NCBI RefSeq assembly: GCF_014656415.1
Contig: NZ_BNCJ01000011.1
Location: 89,340 to 153,339, forward strand
Length of the DNA stretch: 64,000 nucleotides
Reading direction: 5' to 3'
Source: Seohaeicola zhoushanensis
Lineage (GTDB): Bacteria; Pseudomonadota; Alphaproteobacteria; Rhodobacterales; Rhodobacteraceae
In this document: in pieces, positions 62,158 to 64,000 of the stretch
Layout: every line of letters starts with the position of its first letter
Numbering within the stretch: the stretch's first letter is position 1
Position numbers and translations under genes: made by a program
Notes under the pieces: generated by a model
The model's input: the letters and a program-made list of their open reading frames with translations, nothing else
Told to the model about the DNA's origin: nothing
The model's database searches: none

Positions 62158-63018
62158 TCAGCGGAAGCCCGGGGTTCCCAATTCCGGCAGCTCGCCGTCA
62201 TAGTCATCATCCTCGTCGGGAAGGTCAGCCCAGAGCAGAGTGATGGCGTGACCGTCCTTGCCGACGCGGGTCTGTTCGCGCAGGGCAATGTCGGGGCGGC
62301 CAGTCCATGCCAGAGGGTGGGTTTCATCCATCCTGGTCGCTCCGCGCTTGCCGGCGGTGATAACGCGGAACGCGGTTGTCGTCTGTGGAACTGCGGTTCC
62401 CTTGTTGCAGGTGATGTAAGGAAAGGCCTTGGACTTGATTGAGTACCGGATGCGCCCCTTGACCGACCAGACGGCAGCAAGGGCGTGCGGGGAGAGGTCA
62501 ATGATCCGGCGCAGAGTTGCTTCGAGACTGATGTCGAGCTGGTCCCGCAATTCCTGCGCGATCCTGATATCCGGGTCTTCGGAACAGAAGGGTTTGACCC
62601 TAGCTACGGGGGCAAGTACCTCGCCAGCGAAGGTATTGGCTTCAGCCTCTTGCCGCTGATGCTGTTTGGCCAGGCCGTACTCGCGCAGGTCGACCGGCAG
62701 GCAGCGGAAGCCGCCGTCGTCGGAAAGCATATGACGCTCGAGCAGGAAGTGCCCAAGCTCATGCGCCACTGTGAACCTGGCACGACGGTTGCCGTGTCGC
62801 GTATTCGCCAGAATGGCGCCGGTGCTGCGACGGGTGTCAGTCAACAGCATTCCCTCGAAGCCGTCGAAGAGATCCAGTTGCACCTCGGCTATGTCGAGCG
62901 CCCGCGCAATCTCCACGATCGGAACAGCACCATCTATTGCGCCCAGCTTCTGGTGCAGCATTTGTCCCAGCCGGCGCGGCGCAGAGATCTCGGCAAGGTC
63001 GAAGCGGGAGAGTTCCAA
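62158..63018 (-). CDS. ImmA/IrrE-family metallopeptidase
   Basis: A 286-residue protein. The zinc motif HELGH is at residues 86-90 and a downstream Glu (EAEANTFAGEVL, about 124-126) is the third ligand. Members cleave partner repressors, as ImmA does to ImmR in ICEBs1. The XRE gene four bases upstream is the natural target. A C-terminal extension of about 120 residues with an acidic end (DEDDDYDGELPE) follows. The pair controls mobile elements or stress genes. Confidence 0.88.
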   Translation of the reverse strand: MELSRFDLAEISAPRRLGQMLHQKLGAIDGAVPIVEIARALDIAEVQLDLFDGFEGMLLTDTRRSTGAILANTRHGNRRARFTVAHELGHFLLERHMLSDDGGFRCLPVDLREYGLAKQHQRQEAEANTFAGEVLAPVARVKPFCSEDPDIRIAQELRDQLDISLEATLRRIIDLSPHALAAVWSVKGRIRYSIKSKAFPYITCNKGTAVPQTTTAFRVITAGKRGATRMDETHPLAWTGRPDIALREQTRVGKDGHAITLLWADLPDEDDDYDGELPELGTPGFR

Positions 63019-63022
63019 GCGG

Positions 63023-63352
63023 TCAGCCGTTCGAAGCCTTGTTGCGCTTCATCGTCTCGATCAGTTCGGCGATGATATCTCGGTCGCGCTGGGACAGATC
63101 TTCCAAATCGCGGTGGATACGCTCGATCTTGATGTCCGACGCGGCGGGCTCGCCGGTCTTGCCCGTCAGGACGTCGATCCCGACGCCATAGTGTTCCGCA
63201 AGCTTGCGCACGAGCTCGAAGGAGGGATTGCGGCTGCGTCCCTTCTCCAGATCCCAGACATGCGCCTTCGAGACCCCCACCTTGTCTGCCACCTGCTGCA
63301 GCGACTCGCCCGTCTTCTGGCGCAGGCTGTAGAGCCGTTCCCCGATATCCAT
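63023..63352 (-). CDS. XRE-family helix-turn-helix regulator
   Basis: A 109-residue repressor-like protein. The helix-turn-helix is residues 5-60 (RLYSLRQKTGESLQQVADKV, then GVSKAHVWDLEKGRSRNPS). The C-terminal part (SDIKIERIHRDLEDLSQRDR) may be the ImmA cleavage or dimer region. It precedes the ImmA-like gene by four bases. An inverted repeat in its upstream region is a candidate operator. Confidence 0.9.
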   Translation of the reverse strand: MDIGERLYSLRQKTGESLQQVADKVGVSKAHVWDLEKGRSRNPSFELVRKLAEHYGVGIDVLTGKTGEPAASDIKIERIHRDLEDLSQRDRDIIAELIETMKRNKASNG

Positions 63353-63370
63353 GCGTCTCTCCCGTCTGAC

Positions 63371-63423
63371 GTATCTTACATGTTCATACGCTCAAGGTTG
63401 ACGCAAGGCCAGCCGTTAGATAC
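63371..63423. promoter_or_regulatory. Inverted repeat upstream of the XRE gene, possible operator
   Basis: GTATCTTAC (63371-63379) and GTTAGATAC (63415-63423) are inverted copies matching at eight of nine bases. TCTGACG is also repeated directly at 63365 and 63425. They lie in the divergent gap with the ParB-domain gene. Binding by the XRE protein is inferred from position. Confidence 0.35.
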
Positions 63424-63490
63424 ATCTGACGATAGGGGCCGATCATCAGAATCGGATCGGCATGAGCAGTGATAATCAGAGGAGGCCAAG

Positions 63491-63946
63491 ATGGCCCATC
63501 AGAACATCGAGCGGATCGCGATCAGCGATCTTGCTCCCTGGGCCCGCAACGCGCGGACCCATTCAAGGAAGCAGGTTCGGCAGATCGCCGACAGCATCAC
63601 CCGTTTCGGATTTACCAACCCGGTGCTCATCGACGAGCGCCGGACCATCCTGGCCGGCCATGGTCGGGTGGAGGCGGCGAAGCTGCTCGGGTTTGTGGAA
63701 GTGCCTTGTCTCAGGATCGAGCACATGAGCGAGGACGAGAAGCGGGCCTATGTCCTGGCCGACAACAAGCTGGCGCTGAACGCCGGCTGGGACGAGGATC
63801 TGCTTGCTGCCGAACTTGGGGCGCTGATGTCGAGCGATCTTGACTTCGACATCGGCCTGACCGGCTTCTCGATCCCCGAGATCGACGGCATCATGGCGGC
63901 GGTGTCGCCCGAGGAACCGGGCGATCCAGAGGATGACGTGGTTTGA
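63491..63946 (+). pseudogene. ParB-domain DNA methyltransferase gene, truncated by an insertion sequence
   Basis: Only the N-terminal 151 codons remain. They form a ParB/Srx domain: ISDLAPWARNARTHSRKQV, FGFTNPVLIDERRTILAGHG and AYVLADNKLALNAGWDE. Full-length relatives in prophages continue after an acidic PEEPGDPEDD stretch into a DNA methylase (about 400-450 residues in all). Here that stretch ends in VV and the stop TGA is the first three bases of the IS3-type end. The methylase part may lie beyond the window, on the far side of the element. Confidence 0.82.
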
Positions 63947-64000
63947 ATAGCCCCGCGTTTCTTAGACGCCTTCGTGTCTCAGTTTCTGCTGCCGCTCGAA
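63944..64000 (-). mobile_element. End of an IS3-family insertion sequence with transposase C-terminus
   Basis: From 63944 the sequence TGAATAGCCCCGCGTTTC looks like an IS3-type terminal repeat starting with TGA. On the minus strand, the last 12 codons before the stop at 63962-63964 read FERQQKLRHEGV, the usual C-terminus of an IS3 orfB transposase. The rest lies beyond the right edge. The call rests on recalled family ends and was not searched. Confidence 0.72.

Noticed and set aside
61800..64000. tRNA-linked integration site for an island
   Set aside because: I found no tRNA gene, integrase or direct repeat pair; only mobile-type genes and one IS end are visible.

Overview
The window is high-GC, densely packed bacterial DNA with many ATGA and short stop/start overlaps. 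The gene complement (malate synthase G with a GlcG-like gene, several Liv-type and Dpp-type uptake operons, amidases, a CitE-containing acyl-CoA operon, an FNR-type box and a second ATP synthase operon of the N-ATPase type) suggests a metabolically versatile alphaproteobacterium, most likely of the Rhodobacterales/Roseobacter group. That assignment is inference from gene style; no rRNA or marker gene is present.

Layout. 1-2732: glyoxylate use (partial glcG-like gene, glcB) and a small membrane protein. 2841-8900: pepN, an SDR, a membrane protein, a FAH-type hydratase and an amidase, all on +. 8904-16992, minus strand: racemase-like protein, then a Dpp-type peptide/amide ABC transporter with a second amidase and a RidA protein. 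17092-28665: the most unusual module. Its minus-strand genes encode an AmiC-like amide sensor, a flotillin, a Tat-signal binding protein, LivH, LivM, LivG, then one 811-residue protein that joins a LivF ATPase to a complete amidase, then an acyl-CoA synthetase; a divergent MarR regulator flanks it. The predicted flow is import of an amide, hydrolysis at the transporter, and CoA activation of the freed acid. 28683-31152: class III adenylate cyclase and a TetR regulator. 31435-46872, plus strand: a TetR-led operon with a complete Liv transporter, acyl-CoA synthetase, two acyl-CoA dehydrogenases, a biotin-dependent acyl-CoA carboxylase, a MaoC hydratase, an SDR-like protein without the catalytic Tyr/Lys, and a CitE-like lyase. 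It resembles the actinobacterial leucine/isovalerate gene set. 46889-51065: ugpBAEC on minus. 51265-54922: oleate hydratase with an FNR-type box upstream, and a metal P-type ATPase. 55443-61799: complete atpDCQRBEFAG N-ATPase operon.

61800-64000 is an accessory patch: a cluster of CAGGGAA repeats, an ImmA/XRE gene pair, and a ParB-domain gene cut by the end of an IS3-family insertion sequence whose last bases supply its stop codon. No rRNA, tRNA or CRISPR array was seen.
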